The notes below the pieces were generated by a model, which saw only the letters and a list, made by a program, of their open reading frames with translations, searched no databases and was not told the origin of the DNA. A stretch of DNA of 64,000 nt, taken from NCBI GenBank assembly GCA_004297445.1, contig SCUK01000028.1, positions 17,258 through 81,257 on the forward strand, read 5' to 3'. Every line of letters begins with the position of its first letter. The first letter of the stretch is position 1. This DNA comes from Anaerolineae bacterium. GTDB lineage: Bacteria > Chloroflexota > Anaerolineae > Anaerolineales > UBA11579. The position numbers and the translations under genes are program-made. This document shows, one piece after another, positions 6,512 to 16,113 of the stretch.

Positions 6512-7918
6512 TTAGAGTTCGATGGTGTCGCCGCGCGCCGGGTAATGAATGCGGGCCGCGTCCATGCCCCAATTGGTCAGCGCTTCGGTCAGGCCGTCTG
6601 CGCCTTCCTGCTCGCCGTGCACCAGGTACACATTCTGGAGCGTGCTGCGCACGGCCAGGGCGTAGTCGCGCAGGGCCTCCCGGTCCCCGTGCGCAGAGTA
6701 GCCGCGCACGCGTTGCACGTCAATCGCCACATCAAACTCTTCGCCAAAGATATTTACCTTGGGGTCGCCATCCGTCAGGCGGCGGCCCAGGGTGTGCGGG
6801 GCCATCCACGAGACGATGAGTACCGTGCTGTTGGCGTCGTGGATGTTATTGCGCAGGTGGTGCAGGATGCGACCGTTTTCCATCATGCCGCTGGCGGCGA
6901 TGATGATCATCGGGTCGGTGCGCTCGTTGAGCGCTTTGCTTTCTTCCACCGAACGGATGTAGGTGAGCGAATCAAAGCCGAGCGCCGAGCGGTGCTGGTC
7001 ATCGCTCATCATGGCGCGCGCTTCCTCATCGAAACAATCGGGGTGTTTCTTAAAGATATCCGTCACGCTCACGGCCAGCGGGCTGTCCACAAAGACCGGC
7101 ACATTGGGCAGGTCGCTGCTGTCCATCAGGCGGTGAATGGCGTACACCAGTTCCTGCGTGCGGCCCACTGCAAAGGCGGGGATGAGCACCTTGCCGTCGC
7201 GCTCCAGCGTGCGGCGCAGCAGGCGCGCCAGTTCCGCGCGGGCTACGTCAGGCGATTCATGCGAGCGGTCGCCGTAAGTGCATTCCATCAGCATGGTATC
7301 CACGTCGCCGGAGGGCAGCACGGGGTCGTGAATCAGAGGCAGGTTCACGCGGCCGATGTCGCCACTGAACCATAAGGTATGTGTCTTGCGCTTCTCTTCG
7401 ATTTCTATCTTGAGCGCGGTGGAACCCAGGATGTGTCCGGCCTCCACCAGCGTCACCTGCACGCCGGGAATCGGAGAGAAGGGCTTGTTCAGCGCCTGAT
7501 GCTCAAAAAAAGGAACGGTGGCAACCGCGTCTTCTTCGGTGTACAACGGTTCCACGGGCGGCTCGCCGCGCCGGGCGCGCCGCTTGTTCACGAATTGGGC
7601 GTCGTATTCCTGGATGCGGCCGGAGTCGGCCAGCATCACTTCGGCCAGGTGGGCGGTGGCGGCGTGGGTGTGCACCCGGCCCCGGTAGCCCTGCTTGATG
7701 AAGTTGGGCAGGTTGCCGATGTGGTCAATATGGGCATGCGAGAGCACCACGCCGTCCACCTTGGCGGGGTTGAAGCGGAACTCGGAATTGATGCGATAGG
7801 TGTCGGCGCGGCGGCCCTGGAACAGGCCGCAGTCCAACAGCAGGATTTTTCCATTGACTTCGAGGTAATGGGCGGAGCCGGTGACGGTTTGCGCCGCGCC
7901 CCAGAAATGGATTTTCAT
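6512..7918 (-). CDS. Metallo-beta-lactamase/beta-CASP family RNA-processing nuclease
   Basis: A 468-residue CPSF73-like exonuclease/endonuclease. Visible motifs: DCGLFQG, the zinc-binding SHAHIDHIG at about residues 60-68, AGHILGS, the FSGDIG motif 4 aspartate, then the beta-CASP insertion with motif A-like IIIAASGM, and the C-terminal HGDREAL and YLVHGEQEGADGL histidine motifs. The family cuts RNA in a zinc-dependent way. It overlaps the upstream RNase D gene by four bases, so an RNA-turnover role for the pair is reasonable. Length is normal for the family. It lacks the extra C-terminal domain of RNase J. Confidence 0.92.
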   Translation of the reverse strand: MKIHFWGAAQTVTGSAHYLEVNGKILLLDCGLFQGRRADTYRINSEFRFNPAKVDGVVLSHAHIDHIGNLPNFIKQGYRGRVHTHAATAHLAEVMLADSGRIQEYDAQFVNKRRARRGEPPVEPLYTEEDAVATVPFFEHQALNKPFSPIPGVQVTLVEAGHILGSTALKIEIEEKRKTHTLWFSGDIGRVNLPLIHDPVLPSGDVDTMLMECTYGDRSHESPDVARAELARLLRRTLERDGKVLIPAFAVGRTQELVYAIHRLMDSSDLPNVPVFVDSPLAVSVTDIFKKHPDCFDEEARAMMSDDQHRSALGFDSLTYIRSVEESKALNERTDPMIIIAASGMMENGRILHHLRNNIHDANSTVLIVSWMAPHTLGRRLTDGDPKVNIFGEEFDVAIDVQRVRGYSAHGDREALRDYALAVRSTLQNVYLVHGEQEGADGLTEALTNWGMDAARIHYPARGDTIEL

Positions 7919-9057
7919 GTTTGCTCCGTTCTGAGGGCGGCCAATGCCGCCAGAATGTCCCCGGCATACTGCGAATGGCGCCAGGGGATGGTGTACATGG
8001 CAGGGGACAGGTCGGTAAGAGTAGCCGGGTCGCGGCGGGCGATGTCTTCCATTACATCACGTGGCAGGATGATGTCGCTTTCGACCTGCAATTCACGCGC
8101 CCGGGTCTTGCGCCATTCCTTGAGCGCGTCCAGCCGCTCATGATAGGGCTCATCATAGGCCGGGCGGCGCGGCGGGTAGAGCGGCGCGCTTTGCAGACCA
8201 TCTTTCACCGCTTGCAGGAGAGCCTTTCCATGGCGGCGCACGTTGACCTCCGTCATGCCTGCCACGCGCCGCAGTTCGCGGGCGTTGGCCGGTTCACTCT
8301 GGGCGATGGCGCACAGCGTCTTGTCGCCGATAATTTTGAAAAGCGGCAGGTCGGCGCGTTCGGCGCGCTGGTAACGGTACTCGGCCAGTTTTTGAAGGAT
8401 GGCGCATTGCTGGGGGCTGAGGTCGCGTACGCCGTTGATGCGCCAGATGTTGAGTTCCGGCGTGCCGGGACCGACGCCATTCACGTTCGCCGCGCGGCGG
8501 AAATCTTCTTCGGCAATCGGCCAGCGGCCTGCATGCATTAGCTGGGATTTGAGCTGGTCACTCAGCGGGATGAGATAGTGGATGTCCAGCTGGGCGTATT
8601 CCAGCATCGCCGGGTCGAGCGGGCGTTTGCCCCAGTCGGCGCGCTGGTGCTTCTTGGACTGCTCCACGTTGAACTCTTCGGCCAGCAGGTCGCCGAGGCC
8701 AATTTTTGGCCGGGCGAGGATGCGGGCAGCGAGCATCGTATCGAACAGGTTGGCGAAGGTGAAGCCGTGGTCGCGTTTGAGCGTCAGCAGGTCGTATTCG
8801 GCGGCGTGGAAAATCTTCTCGATGTTCGTGTCAGCCATCACCGGCGCGAGCGGGGAGAGGTCCTGGATGGCGAGCGAGTCAACCAGGTAGTCGGCTTCCG
8901 GCGTGGCGATTTGCACCAGGCACACGCGCTCGCGGAACGCGTGCAGGCTGTTGGATTCGGTATCGATTCCGAGGCGGGGATGGCGGGCGAGTTCGACGGC
9001 CAGTTGCCCCAGTTCGTCCGGCGTGGTGACCAGTATGGGCGGCGGCAAAGAGGGCAT
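7915..9057 (-). CDS. rnd: Ribonuclease D
   Basis: A 3'-5' exoribonuclease of the DEDD family, 380 residues. Exo I is GIDTESNS (Asp and Glu), Exo II lies in [12 protein letters not shown], and Exo III is YAQLDIHYL. An HRDC domain follows ([16 protein letters not shown]...), as in bacterial RNase D. The ATG at 9055-9057 is preferred over an in-frame ATG at 9102 because TATAAT lies ten bases upstream and the domain starts soon after. It overlaps the nuclease gene downstream by four bases and diverges from dnaK. Confidence 0.92.
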   Translation of the reverse strand: MPSLPPPILVTTPDELGQLAVELARHPRLGIDTESNSLHAFRERVCLVQIATPEADYLVDSLAIQDLSPLAPVMADTNIEKIFHAAEYDLLTLKRDHGFTFANLFDTMLAARILARPKIGLGDLLAEEFNVEQSKKHQRADWGKRPLDPAMLEYAQLDIHYLIPLSDQLKSQLMHAGRWPIAEEDFRRAANVNGVGPGTPELNIWRINGVRDLSPQQCAILQKLAEYRYQRAERADLPLFKIIGDKTLCAIAQSEPANARELRRVAGMTEVNVRRHGKALLQAVKDGLQSAPLYPPRRPAYDEPYHERLDALKEWRKTRARELQVESDIILPRDVMEDIARRDPATLTDLSPAMYTIPWRHSQYAGDILAALAALRTEQT

Positions 9058-9067
9058 GGGTGCAGGA

Positions 9068-9073
9068 ATTATA
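9068..9073 (-). promoter_or_regulatory. Near-leaderless -10 box of rnd
   Basis: Minus-strand TATAAT ends ten bases before the rnd ATG, with no ribosome-binding site between. Confidence 0.45.
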
Positions 9074-9196
9074 GTACACACGCGGCTCTTATCTTCCTCC
9101 AACGTTCCTCTTACGGCCCTCCTATACTGCCTGAGTATTCTGTATTTGTATCCCGCTCAGGGAAACAACTTAGCGTTAAGCAAGGAGAGTACGACT

Positions 9197-11140
9197 ATGT
9201 CAAAAATCATAGGTATTGACCTCGGGACCACCAACAGCGTTGTGGCTGTCATCGAAGGCGGTGAAGCCACCGTCATCACGACGGCCGAAGGCTCGCGGCT
9301 GGTGCCCTCGGTAGTTGGATTTAATAAGAATGGCGAACGCCTGGTGGGGCAGGTAGCCAAGCGCCAGGCCGTCATCAACCCGGAGAACACGCTCTACTCC
9401 ATCAAGCGCTTCATCGGTCGCCACTTCAATGAGGTGGAGAGCGAGCGCAAGATGGTGCCCTTTGAGGTAAAAGCCGGGCCGAACAATGACGTGCGCATCA
9501 AAGTGCCGCAAACCGGCAAGGAATACGCGCCGCAGGAAATTAGCGCCATGGTGCTGGCCAAACTGAAGGCGGATGCCGAAGCTTATCTCGGTGAAAAAGT
9601 TGAGAAAGCCGTCATCACGGTACCGGCTTACTTTAATGACAGCCAGCGCCAGGCCACCAAAGATGCCGGCAAGATCGCCGGCCTGGATGTGTTGCGGATC
9701 ATCAACGAACCCACAGCCGCCGCGCTGGCCTACGGGCTGGACAAGAAAGCGAACGAAACCATCCTGGTCTTTGACCTCGGCGGCGGTACGTTTGACGTGT
9801 CTGTCCTGGAAGTGGGCGATGGCGTGATTGAAGTGAAGGCCACCAACGGCGACACCCATCTGGGCGGCGACGACTGGGATGAAGCTGTGGTGAATTGGAT
9901 GGCCGACGAATTCAAGGCTCAACAGGGCATTGACATTCGCAACGACCGCCAGGCGCTGCAACGCCTGCGCGAAGCGGCGGAGAAGGCCAAGATCGAACTC
10001 TCCAGCGTGATGGAGACGGAAATCAACCTGCCTTACGTCACCGCGGATGCCAACGGTCCCAAGCACCTGCAGATGAAACTCAGCCGCAGCAAGTTCGAAC
10101 AACTGACCGCCAGCCTGCTCAACCGGGTCAAAGGCCCGTTTGAGGCTGCACTTAAGGATGCCGGCCTGACTGCTGGCGACCTGGACGAAGTGGTTCTGGT
10201 GGGCGGCTCCACCCGCATGCCGATGGTCCAGGACCTGGTGGAAACCATGAGCGGCAAGGTGCCGCACAAGGGCGTGAATCCCGATGAAGTCGTGGCGGTG
10301 GGCGCAGCCATCCAGGGCGGCGTGCTGGGCGGCGATGTCAAAGACATCCTGCTGCTGGACGTGACGCCGCTGTCGCTGGGCATTGAAACGCTCGGCGGCG
10401 TGATGACGAAGATGATTGAGCGCAACACCACCATCCCGGTGCGCAAGACGGAAGTGTACTCAACGGCTGAGAACAATCAGACCGCGGTGGACATTCACAT
10501 CCTGCAGGGCGAACGTGCCGTGGCAGGCGATAACATGAGCCTCGGCCATTTCCGGCTGGAGGGCATCCCGCCTGCGCCGCGCGGCGTGCCGCAGGTGGAA
10601 GTGACCTTTGACATCGATGCCAATGGCATCCTGAACGTGGCGGCCAAGGACAAGGCCACTGGCAAGGAACAGAAAATCACCATCACCGCGTCCACAAACC
10701 TTAACAAGCAGGATGTCGAGAAGATGGTGAAAGAGGCCGAAGTCCACGCCGCTGAGGACAAGCAGCGCCGCGAACTGATTGAAGCTCGCAACACCGCCGA
10801 CAGTCTGGCCTACCAGACCGAGAAGACGCTCAAGGAATTGGGCGACAAGGTCCCGGCTGCGGAACGCGAGAAGATCGAAGCGCAAATCAAGGAACTGCGC
10901 GGTTCACTGGAAAGCGAAGACAAGGTCCGCATCCAGCAGCAGGCCGAAGCCCTGCAGAATGCGTTCCATGCCATCAGCCAGCAGTTGTATGCCCAGCAGG
11001 CGCAGGCCGGTCCGCAGGGCGGCATGCCCGGCTCCGACTTCCCGAACTACGACGTCGGAGGCGCCAACAGTCACAATGGCAACGGCCATGCGCCGGAAGA
11101 CGAAGGTGAAGTCATGGAAGGCGAGTTCCGCGAGACTTAA
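9197..11140 (+). CDS. dnaK: Molecular chaperone DnaK (Hsp70)
   Basis: The 647-residue Hsp70 binds ATP and unfolded peptides in the cytoplasm. The N-terminal phosphate loop [17 protein letters not shown], the adenosine-binding [11 protein letters not shown] and VGGSTRMP are all present; the substrate domain contains [14 protein letters not shown], and the tail ends in [12 protein letters not shown], a variant of the usual acidic C-terminus. AAGGAG lies seven bases before the ATG. No grpE, dnaJ or CIRCE operator lies beside it, so it is a lone dnaK. A TATACT at 9123-9128 may be part of its promoter, but no good -35 box goes with it. Confidence 0.97.
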   Translation: MSKIIGIDLGTTNSVVAVIEGGEATVITTAEGSRLVPSVVGFNKNGERLVGQVAKRQAVINPENTLYSIKRFIGRHFNEVESERKMVPFEVKAGPNNDVRIKVPQTGKEYAPQEISAMVLAKLKADAEAYLGEKVEKAVITVPAYFNDSQRQATKDAGKIAGLDVLRIINEPTAAALAYGLDKKANETILVFDLGGGTFDVSVLEVGDGVIEVKATNGDTHLGGDDWDEAVVNWMADEFKAQQGIDIRNDRQALQRLREAAEKAKIELSSVMETEINLPYVTADANGPKHLQMKLSRSKFEQLTASLLNRVKGPFEAALKDAGLTAGDLDEVVLVGGSTRMPMVQDLVETMSGKVPHKGVNPDEVVAVGAAIQGGVLGGDVKDILLLDVTPLSLGIETLGGVMTKMIERNTTIPVRKTEVYSTAENNQTAVDIHILQGERAVAGDNMSLGHFRLEGIPPAPRGVPQVEVTFDIDANGILNVAAKDKATGKEQKITITASTNLNKQDVEKMVKEAEVHAAEDKQRRELIEARNTADSLAYQTEKTLKELGDKVPAAEREKIEAQIKELRGSLESEDKVRIQQQAEALQNAFHAISQQLYAQQAQAGPQGGMPGSDFPNYDVGGANSHNGNGHAPEDEGEVMEGEFRET

Positions 11141-11214
11141 GGGAACCGCGACCAACAGGCCGGGAGGAGAGATCGACTCCTGGTCTAAGTCCCTTCGCCT
11201 GTCTATAGAACTTG

Positions 11215-11273
11215 AAAGGCCGGCGGGTAGGAATGCATTGCATTCTTCCCGCCGGCCTTTTTCATTTAGTAGT
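11215..11273 (+). terminator. Terminator after dnaK
   Basis: AAAGGCCGGCGGG pairs with CCGCCGGCCTTT; the loop holds a smaller GAATGCA-TTGCATTC hairpin. TTTTTCATTT follows. Confidence 0.85.
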
Positions 11274-11291
11274 TGTAGTAGTTGCGCGCGG

Positions 11292-12125
11292 TTACTTAAC
11301 GGTGGTGAAGGTGAACTCCGCGTAGTTGTCGAACAGCATGGCGTTACGCGTTACATCGACTGCTAAACTCCATTCTTCGCCCGGCGGGTCGAAGAGAAAA
11401 GTGGTGCGCGCAGAGTGCGCCGGGTCTTCAAAATCCCACACCAGGGCGATGCCCTTGCCGTCTTCACCCACGGCCAGCAGAAGATAGTACCAGTGACCGG
11501 GGACGATGTTGAGATTGCCAACCAGGAAATCATTGTACCGATAGTCACCCAGGGCGGCGGAGAAGGTCACGCTGTTGCGATTGAAACTGATGCCCAGGCG
11601 TGCCCCTGCAGGTTCACTGCTGCGATTATGGCGGTAAGTGATGGTCGCTCGCGTTCCGGACTCGTAATTGAACAGGAATAACAGCCCTTTACCTCCGGGG
11701 AACTGCTGGCGCAGCGGAATACCAGGCTTAGGGGAATCACTCTCCTGAGAGTAGGTGAGCCCGGCGCCCAGCGTTTCCAGATTTCCGCTGAACAGATCTG
11801 CCGGATCCTGGGTTTCCCCAAAGGTTTCCCAGCGTGTCAGTACCACGTTGTTCAAATATAAATCAATGGGGCGCGGCAGGGTCAGCCCGGCAAGCCGCGT
11901 ATCTTCGGTTGGGGGCGGGATGCGCGTGGGTTCGGCGGTCTCGGCCGGCGTTTCCGTGGCTGTGGCAGTGGGCGTTTCTGTGGGCGGAAGCGGAGTGGCT
12001 GTGGCGGCCGGCGGCGTCTTGCTTGGCCTGGGGGATGAAGCGGGTGCAACGGGCGTGCCCTGGCTGCAAGAACTAAGCAACAAAGCGAGTAGACTGACAA
12101 CGACAAACAAACGATTAACTCTCAT
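11292..12125 (-). CDS. Lipoprotein with concanavalin-like domain
   Basis: The 277-residue protein has a lipoprotein signal peptide with lipobox LLSSC (Cys at about 20), a Thr/Pro-rich linker to about residue 75, and a globular beta-rich domain. Phrases such as GHWYYLLLAVGEDGKGIALVWDFED and EWSLAVDVTRNAMLFDNYAEF resemble laminin-G/concanavalin-like domains that bind sugars or sit in surface proteins. AGAGGA lies seven bases before the ATG. Function is unknown; it is anchored outside the membrane. It converges on dnaK. Confidence 0.75.
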   Translation of the reverse strand: MRVNRLFVVVSLLALLLSSCSQGTPVAPASSPRPSKTPPAATATPLPPTETPTATATETPAETAEPTRIPPPTEDTRLAGLTLPRPIDLYLNNVVLTRWETFGETQDPADLFSGNLETLGAGLTYSQESDSPKPGIPLRQQFPGGKGLLFLFNYESGTRATITYRHNRSSEPAGARLGISFNRNSVTFSAALGDYRYNDFLVGNLNIVPGHWYYLLLAVGEDGKGIALVWDFEDPAHSARTTFLFDPPGEEWSLAVDVTRNAMLFDNYAEFTFTTVK

Positions 12126-12173
12126 CCTATTTTCCTCTGCTCCACATTCTATCTGTATTCATGAGAGATGCGT

Positions 12174-13046
12174 TCAGTACATCTCAGCGGCATCCGCCGG
12201 CAACTGGCGCACATGCTCTAGGTGGGCGGTCACGCGCCGGTCATCGCCTTGCGGATAATCAAAACCAAAGTGCGCCGCCACCGCGTTAGCCGTGCTGTGG
12301 AAGAGCGCGCAGGCCGCGAACAGCGCCTCCCAGCATTCTTCAACATCCGCGCGTGGATAGGTCTTGAGCACTAAGGCCCAGTCTCTTGCTTCCAGGAACG
12401 TATCCAGGTGCTTGCCCCACTTACCGGGGTCTTGCTTGAATTCAGTCTTCACGCCCACGTACCAATCCAGCAGGGTGAGCAGTTGCTCGCGTATGATATC
12501 CAGCGCATGCAGGGCGTAGCGGATTTCATCCCGCCATAAACCTTTGGCAACGTAGGTGCTGACCCACCAGAATTCATTGGTGATATCGGCAAACTGCTTC
12601 GCGCTGGGCGGCCTGGGCAGGTAGTCGGCATCGCTGGCGGGCGGGAAGGCCGGGAGGATGCCATCCTTGTCCAGCAGCGTGACGGTCAGGCTGTCGTTGC
12701 CGAGTTTATCCAGGCGCCGGATATCAAAGAGGGTGAGGTCAATCCGATTTCCATCGGTGAATTGAATCAGGTAAGCGTAGCGGTATTCGATCGACTCGCC
12801 CGGGTCCCAGTTCTGCATGTCATCCGGCAGTTGCATCATCATGCGCTCGCCGAAGACATCAATCCAATCCGGTTGTCCCTTGAAGGCGGCGAAATCCGTG
12901 ACGACGTAAACGATGTCGAAATCCTGAAAGAAATCCCGACGGGCATTCGGGTTGGCGCGTGAGCCGTTGAGGATCACCGCCCGCACCCGGTCATCCTTCC
13001 GGGCGACGTCGAGGATGAGGTCAAGCATTTCCTGTTCGCTGCGCAT
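12174..13046 (-). CDS. ANT(6)-like aminoglycoside nucleotidyltransferase family protein
   Basis: The 290-residue protein has the nucleotidyltransferase signature LNGSRANPN followed by FQDFDIVYVV (metal-binding aspartates), and the family's C-terminal helical domain with NEFWWVSTYVAKGLWRDE. This is the streptomycin 6-adenylyltransferase family (AadE/ANT(6)). Chromosomal members in environmental bacteria are common, and many do not confer resistance, so the substrate is uncertain. It lies nine bases after the cupin gene on the same strand, so the two form an operon. AGAGGA precedes the ATG. Confidence 0.85.
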   Translation of the reverse strand: MRSEQEMLDLILDVARKDDRVRAVILNGSRANPNARRDFFQDFDIVYVVTDFAAFKGQPDWIDVFGERMMMQLPDDMQNWDPGESIEYRYAYLIQFTDGNRIDLTLFDIRRLDKLGNDSLTVTLLDKDGILPAFPPASDADYLPRPPSAKQFADITNEFWWVSTYVAKGLWRDEIRYALHALDIIREQLLTLLDWYVGVKTEFKQDPGKWGKHLDTFLEARDWALVLKTYPRADVEECWEALFAACALFHSTANAVAAHFGFDYPQGDDRRVTAHLEHVRQLPADAAEMY

Positions 13047-13055
13047 GGTGTTCCT

Positions 13056-13388
13056 CTAGACCTGCAATCCAAAATAGGTGAGCACCAACCCCTCCTCACC
13101 GGCGCGAATCTCGTGCCACTCGCCGGCTGACACCGCCACACACCTCCCCGGCGTGAGGACGACGATGACTCCATCGACTTCAATTTCTCCCCTGCCGTTC
13201 TCCGTGAAGAACACCTCGGCCATGTCGGTGTGAATGTGGCCGGGAGAGACCTGCCCCGGGCCGAAGCGCGCCTGCGAGAAGTTGGTGAGTACCGGCAGGT
13301 CGCCACACGCCAGCATTACCTTCTTAAGAATCGCCGGGTTGTGAGAAACCGGCTGGTCTGCGAGTTCAGAAAGCGCAACTTGTTTCAT
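13056..13388 (-). CDS. Cupin domain protein
   Basis: A 110-residue single-domain cupin. It has the first cupin motif GHIHTDMAEVFFTENGRGEI (His, His, Glu) and second motif CVAVSAGEWHEIRAGEEGL, so a metal site is likely. The ATG at 13386-13388 has AAGGAG upstream; the frame's longer start would add 24 unlikely residues. It is the first gene of a unit with the ANT(6)-like gene. Its ligand cannot be told. Confidence 0.8.
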   Translation of the reverse strand: MKQVALSELADQPVSHNPAILKKVMLACGDLPVLTNFSQARFGPGQVSPGHIHTDMAEVFFTENGRGEIEVDGVIVVLTPGRCVAVSAGEWHEIRAGEEGLVLTYFGLQV

Positions 13389-13446
13389 ACTTTGGGCCAC
13401 TCCTTGCTCGCCCGATTGTATCAAGCGCCCCGCCAACCCCGGCGGG

Positions 13447-13452
13447 TATAAT
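13447..13452 (+). promoter_or_regulatory. Leaderless -10 box of the C39-like peptidase
   Basis: TATAAT ends seven bases before the ATG at 13460. There is no ribosome-binding site. Confidence 0.5.
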
Positions 13453-13459
13453 CGCAGCA

Positions 13460-14830
13460 ATGTCCCGCCGTGACCAGAACCGCCGCCGCTGGCTGTGGTT
13501 ATTCCTCTCTCTTCCCCTGTTGTGCATCGTGCTTTATGGCTTCTACCGCCTGCCGCCGGTGTATTCGCGTTTGTCCTGGCGCGTCGACGAACTGGTCACG
13601 CGTGTCCGCTACACCTTCAACCCGCCGGACGAAGCCATCTTTACGCCGGAACAGGAAGAGCAACTGGCGCTCATTGTGCAGGCGACGTTGAACGCACTCA
13701 CCCCAACCGCCGCGCCGGCCGCTACCGACCAGCCCGCCACGCTTGAACCCGGCGCGCCCACGCCGCTGCCCAGCGCCACCGCCGTCCCCCTGCCGCCAAC
13801 CGTGGTGCTGGAAGGCATCACCTACGTGGACCAGCACGGCCGTTGGAATTACTGCGGCCCGGCCAACCTGACGATGGCGCTCAAATACTGGGGCTGGCCC
13901 GGCGACCGCGATGATGTCGCCCGCGTGGTGAAGCCCGGCGTGAACGAACCCAATATGGATTTCATCGAGCGCGGCAAACCGGATAAGAACGTGATGCCGT
14001 ATGAGATGGTGGACTTCGTCAATGACCATACCGAGTACCGCGCCCTGGAACGTGACGGCGGCGACATCGAACTCATCAAGCGATTGCTCGCCAACGGCTT
14101 CCCCGTCATCATAGAAAAGGGCTACTATGAAGCGGACTACACCGGCAAGGTCGCCTGGCTGGGGCATTACCTGTTCGTGACCGGCTACGATGAGGCCGGC
14201 GGCTACTTCATCGTGCAGGATGCCTACCTGGAGCCGGGCCGGGATCTGCACAGCCCTTTTGACGAGTTCATAGAAGGCTGGCGTTCTTTTAATTTCCTGT
14301 TCATGGTCGTCTACCAACCTGGGGACGAAGCCCGCCTGTTGGAGACGTTGGGCCCCTGGGCCGATGCGCAGTGGGCCTCGCGGCACGCGCTCGAAACTGC
14401 CAACAGCGAGATAAACCTGTTGACGGGCAACGACCAGTACTTCGCCTGGTTCAACAAGGGCAGCAGCCACGTGGCCCTGCAGCAATACGTGGATGCCGCC
14501 TTCGCTTATGATTATGCCTTCCTCCTATATAGTGAATTGGGTGGCGGCTCCTCCCAGCGCCCTTACCGCATGCTGTGGTACCAGACCGGCCCCTACTGGG
14601 CCTACTATTATTCCGGCCGCTATCAGGATGTCATCAACCTCGCCAATACCACGCTCTTTGATACCACCGTTGACCCCACGCTGGAAGAGAGCCTTTACTG
14701 GCGCGGGCTGGCGCGGCTGGCGGTGGGCGAGACCGACAACGCCATCGCCGATTTCCGCGAGGCGGTGTACCTGAACCCGAACTTCAGCCCCGGGCTGGAC
14801 ATGCTGGCGCAACTGGGAGTCTCGCCATGA
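13460..14830 (+). CDS. Membrane-anchored C39-like peptidase with TPR repeats
   Basis: The 456-residue protein has one N-terminal membrane helix (residues about 11-29), a Thr/Pro-rich linker (about 75-110) and a papain-like domain of the peptidase C39 type. The cysteine motif is NYCGPANLTM (Cys at about 132) and the histidine lies in WLGHYLFVTGYD, followed by an aspartate in FIVQDAYL. The C-terminal third has TPR-like helices, ending in ARLAVGETDNAIADFREAVYLNPNF. It acts outside the membrane. It overlaps sbcD by four bases (ATGA). The protease substrate is unknown; related domains process peptides next to ABC exporters, but none is here. Confidence 0.85.
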   Translation: MSRRDQNRRRWLWLFLSLPLLCIVLYGFYRLPPVYSRLSWRVDELVTRVRYTFNPPDEAIFTPEQEEQLALIVQATLNALTPTAAPAATDQPATLEPGAPTPLPSATAVPLPPTVVLEGITYVDQHGRWNYCGPANLTMALKYWGWPGDRDDVARVVKPGVNEPNMDFIERGKPDKNVMPYEMVDFVNDHTEYRALERDGGDIELIKRLLANGFPVIIEKGYYEADYTGKVAWLGHYLFVTGYDEAGGYFIVQDAYLEPGRDLHSPFDEFIEGWRSFNFLFMVVYQPGDEARLLETLGPWADAQWASRHALETANSEINLLTGNDQYFAWFNKGSSHVALQQYVDAAFAYDYAFLLYSELGGGSSQRPYRMLWYQTGPYWAYYYSGRYQDVINLANTTLFDTTVDPTLEESLYWRGLARLAVGETDNAIADFREAVYLNPNFSPGLDMLAQLGVSP

Positions 14831-16113
14831 CCATCAAACTCCTGCACTTTGCCGACGCGCATATCGATATGGCGAACTACGGCCGCCACGACCCGGAGTC
14901 CGGCCTGCCGGTACGCGTGATGGATTTTTTGAAGTCGCTGGACACGATTGTGGACGCCGCGATCATAGAAAAGGTTGACCTGGTGATTTTCGCCGGAGAT
15001 GCCTACAAGGACCGCAGCCCACAGCCCACGTTTCAGCGCGAGTGGGGACGGCGCATCAAGCGGCTGGCCAATGCCGGAATCCCCACGCTGTTGCTGGTAG
15101 GCAACCACGACCTCAGCCCCAGCATTGGCCGCGCCCATGCGCTGGAAGAATTCAAGACCCTGCAAGTGCCTAACGTCTACGTGGCCGATGAGCCAACGTT
15201 TTACCGCGCCGGCGAGCTGGGCGGTCTGCCGGTACAGGTGATGGCCATGCCGTGGGTGAATCGCAGCGGCATGCTGGCGTTCTTTAATATCCAGGCCAGC
15301 GACGTGGGCGGCGTCTATGAAGAACTGGAAAGCAAGATAAATGAACTCGTCTGGGCGTGGATTGAGGAGGCGGATGAAACCCTTCCGACCATCTTCACCG
15401 CCCACGCGTCCGTGCAGGGCGCGGCGTTCGGCGGTGAGCGCACTGTCATGCTTGGCGCCGACCTTGTGTTGTCCGGTTCGTTGGCGCGCAACCCGGCCTT
15501 CGATTACGTTGCGCTCGGTCACATCCACAAGCCGCAGAATCTCGGCGGTGGGCCGGGGCCTGGCGAGCCGCCGGACACGCCGGGTACGCCGAACCAGCCG
15601 CCGGTGATTTATCCCGGCTCGATTGAGCGCGTGGATTTTGGCGAGGCCAGTGACCGCAAGTACTACATCATCGCCGAGGTCGGCGCGCAGCAGACGCGGG
15701 TGGAGTGGCGCGAGTTGACCGGCATTCGCACGTTTATTGACCGCCGTATTGAATTGACCTCGGACAAAGACGTGACCGGCCAGCTGCGCCGCACGCTGCC
15801 GGACCCCGAGGCGATGCGCGCTGCCATCGTGCGCCTGACCATCGACTACCCGCGCGACTGGGAGACGCTGATTGATGAGGCCGCGCTGCGCGAACTGGCA
15901 TTGCACGCCTTTGAATTCCATCTCGTCAAGCGGCCGCAGATGGAAAGCCGCATCCGCCTGCCGGAAGACCAGAGCATCGGCAGCCTGGCGCCCACCGCGT
16001 TGCTGGAAATCTACTGGAAGTCCGCCCACACCGAAGACCAGGACCGCGAGGCCCTGCTCAAGCTGGCCGATGATGTGATTCAGTCTGTTAATGGCGGCGG
16101 GGACGAGTCGTGA
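14827..16113 (+). CDS. sbcD: DNA repair exonuclease SbcD (Mre11-like)
   Basis: The 428-residue calcineurin-like phosphoesterase has the metal motifs FADAHID (residues 8-14), FAGDAYKDR, VGNHDLS, TAHASVQGA and GHIHKPQN. It is the nuclease half of the SbcCD complex, which opens hairpins and double-strand ends. The usual partner sbcC lies 9.5 kb away at 25639 rather than next to it. The gene starts inside the stop of the peptidase gene and overlaps the following lipoprotein gene by four bases, so its translation is tied to two extracytoplasmic proteins. It is somewhat longer than the E. coli protein. Confidence 0.93.
   Translation: MTIKLLHFADAHIDMANYGRHDPESGLPVRVMDFLKSLDTIVDAAIIEKVDLVIFAGDAYKDRSPQPTFQREWGRRIKRLANAGIPTLLLVGNHDLSPSIGRAHALEEFKTLQVPNVYVADEPTFYRAGELGGLPVQVMAMPWVNRSGMLAFFNIQASDVGGVYEELESKINELVWAWIEEADETLPTIFTAHASVQGAAFGGERTVMLGADLVLSGSLARNPAFDYVALGHIHKPQNLGGGPGPGEPPDTPGTPNQPPVIYPGSIERVDFGEASDRKYYIIAEVGAQQTRVEWRELTGIRTFIDRRIELTSDKDVTGQLRRTLPDPEAMRAAIVRLTIDYPRDWETLIDEAALRELALHAFEFHLVKRPQMESRIRLPEDQSIGSLAPTALLEIYWKSAHTEDQDREALLKLADDVIQSVNGGGDES

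Noticed and set aside
8903..9196. N-terminal extension of DnaK
   Set aside because: The extra residues run antisense through rnd. [14 protein letters not shown] with AAGGAG before its ATG is the normal DnaK start.
11280..11295. Second copy of the MarR palindrome after dnaK
   Set aside because: Only TTGCGCGCGG is shared; the other half-site is missing, and it lies between convergent genes.
12174..13046. Mobile antibiotic-resistance gene
   Set aside because: The ANT(6)-like gene lies with a cupin gene in DNA like its surroundings, without transposase, integron or repeats. A chromosomal family member is more likely.
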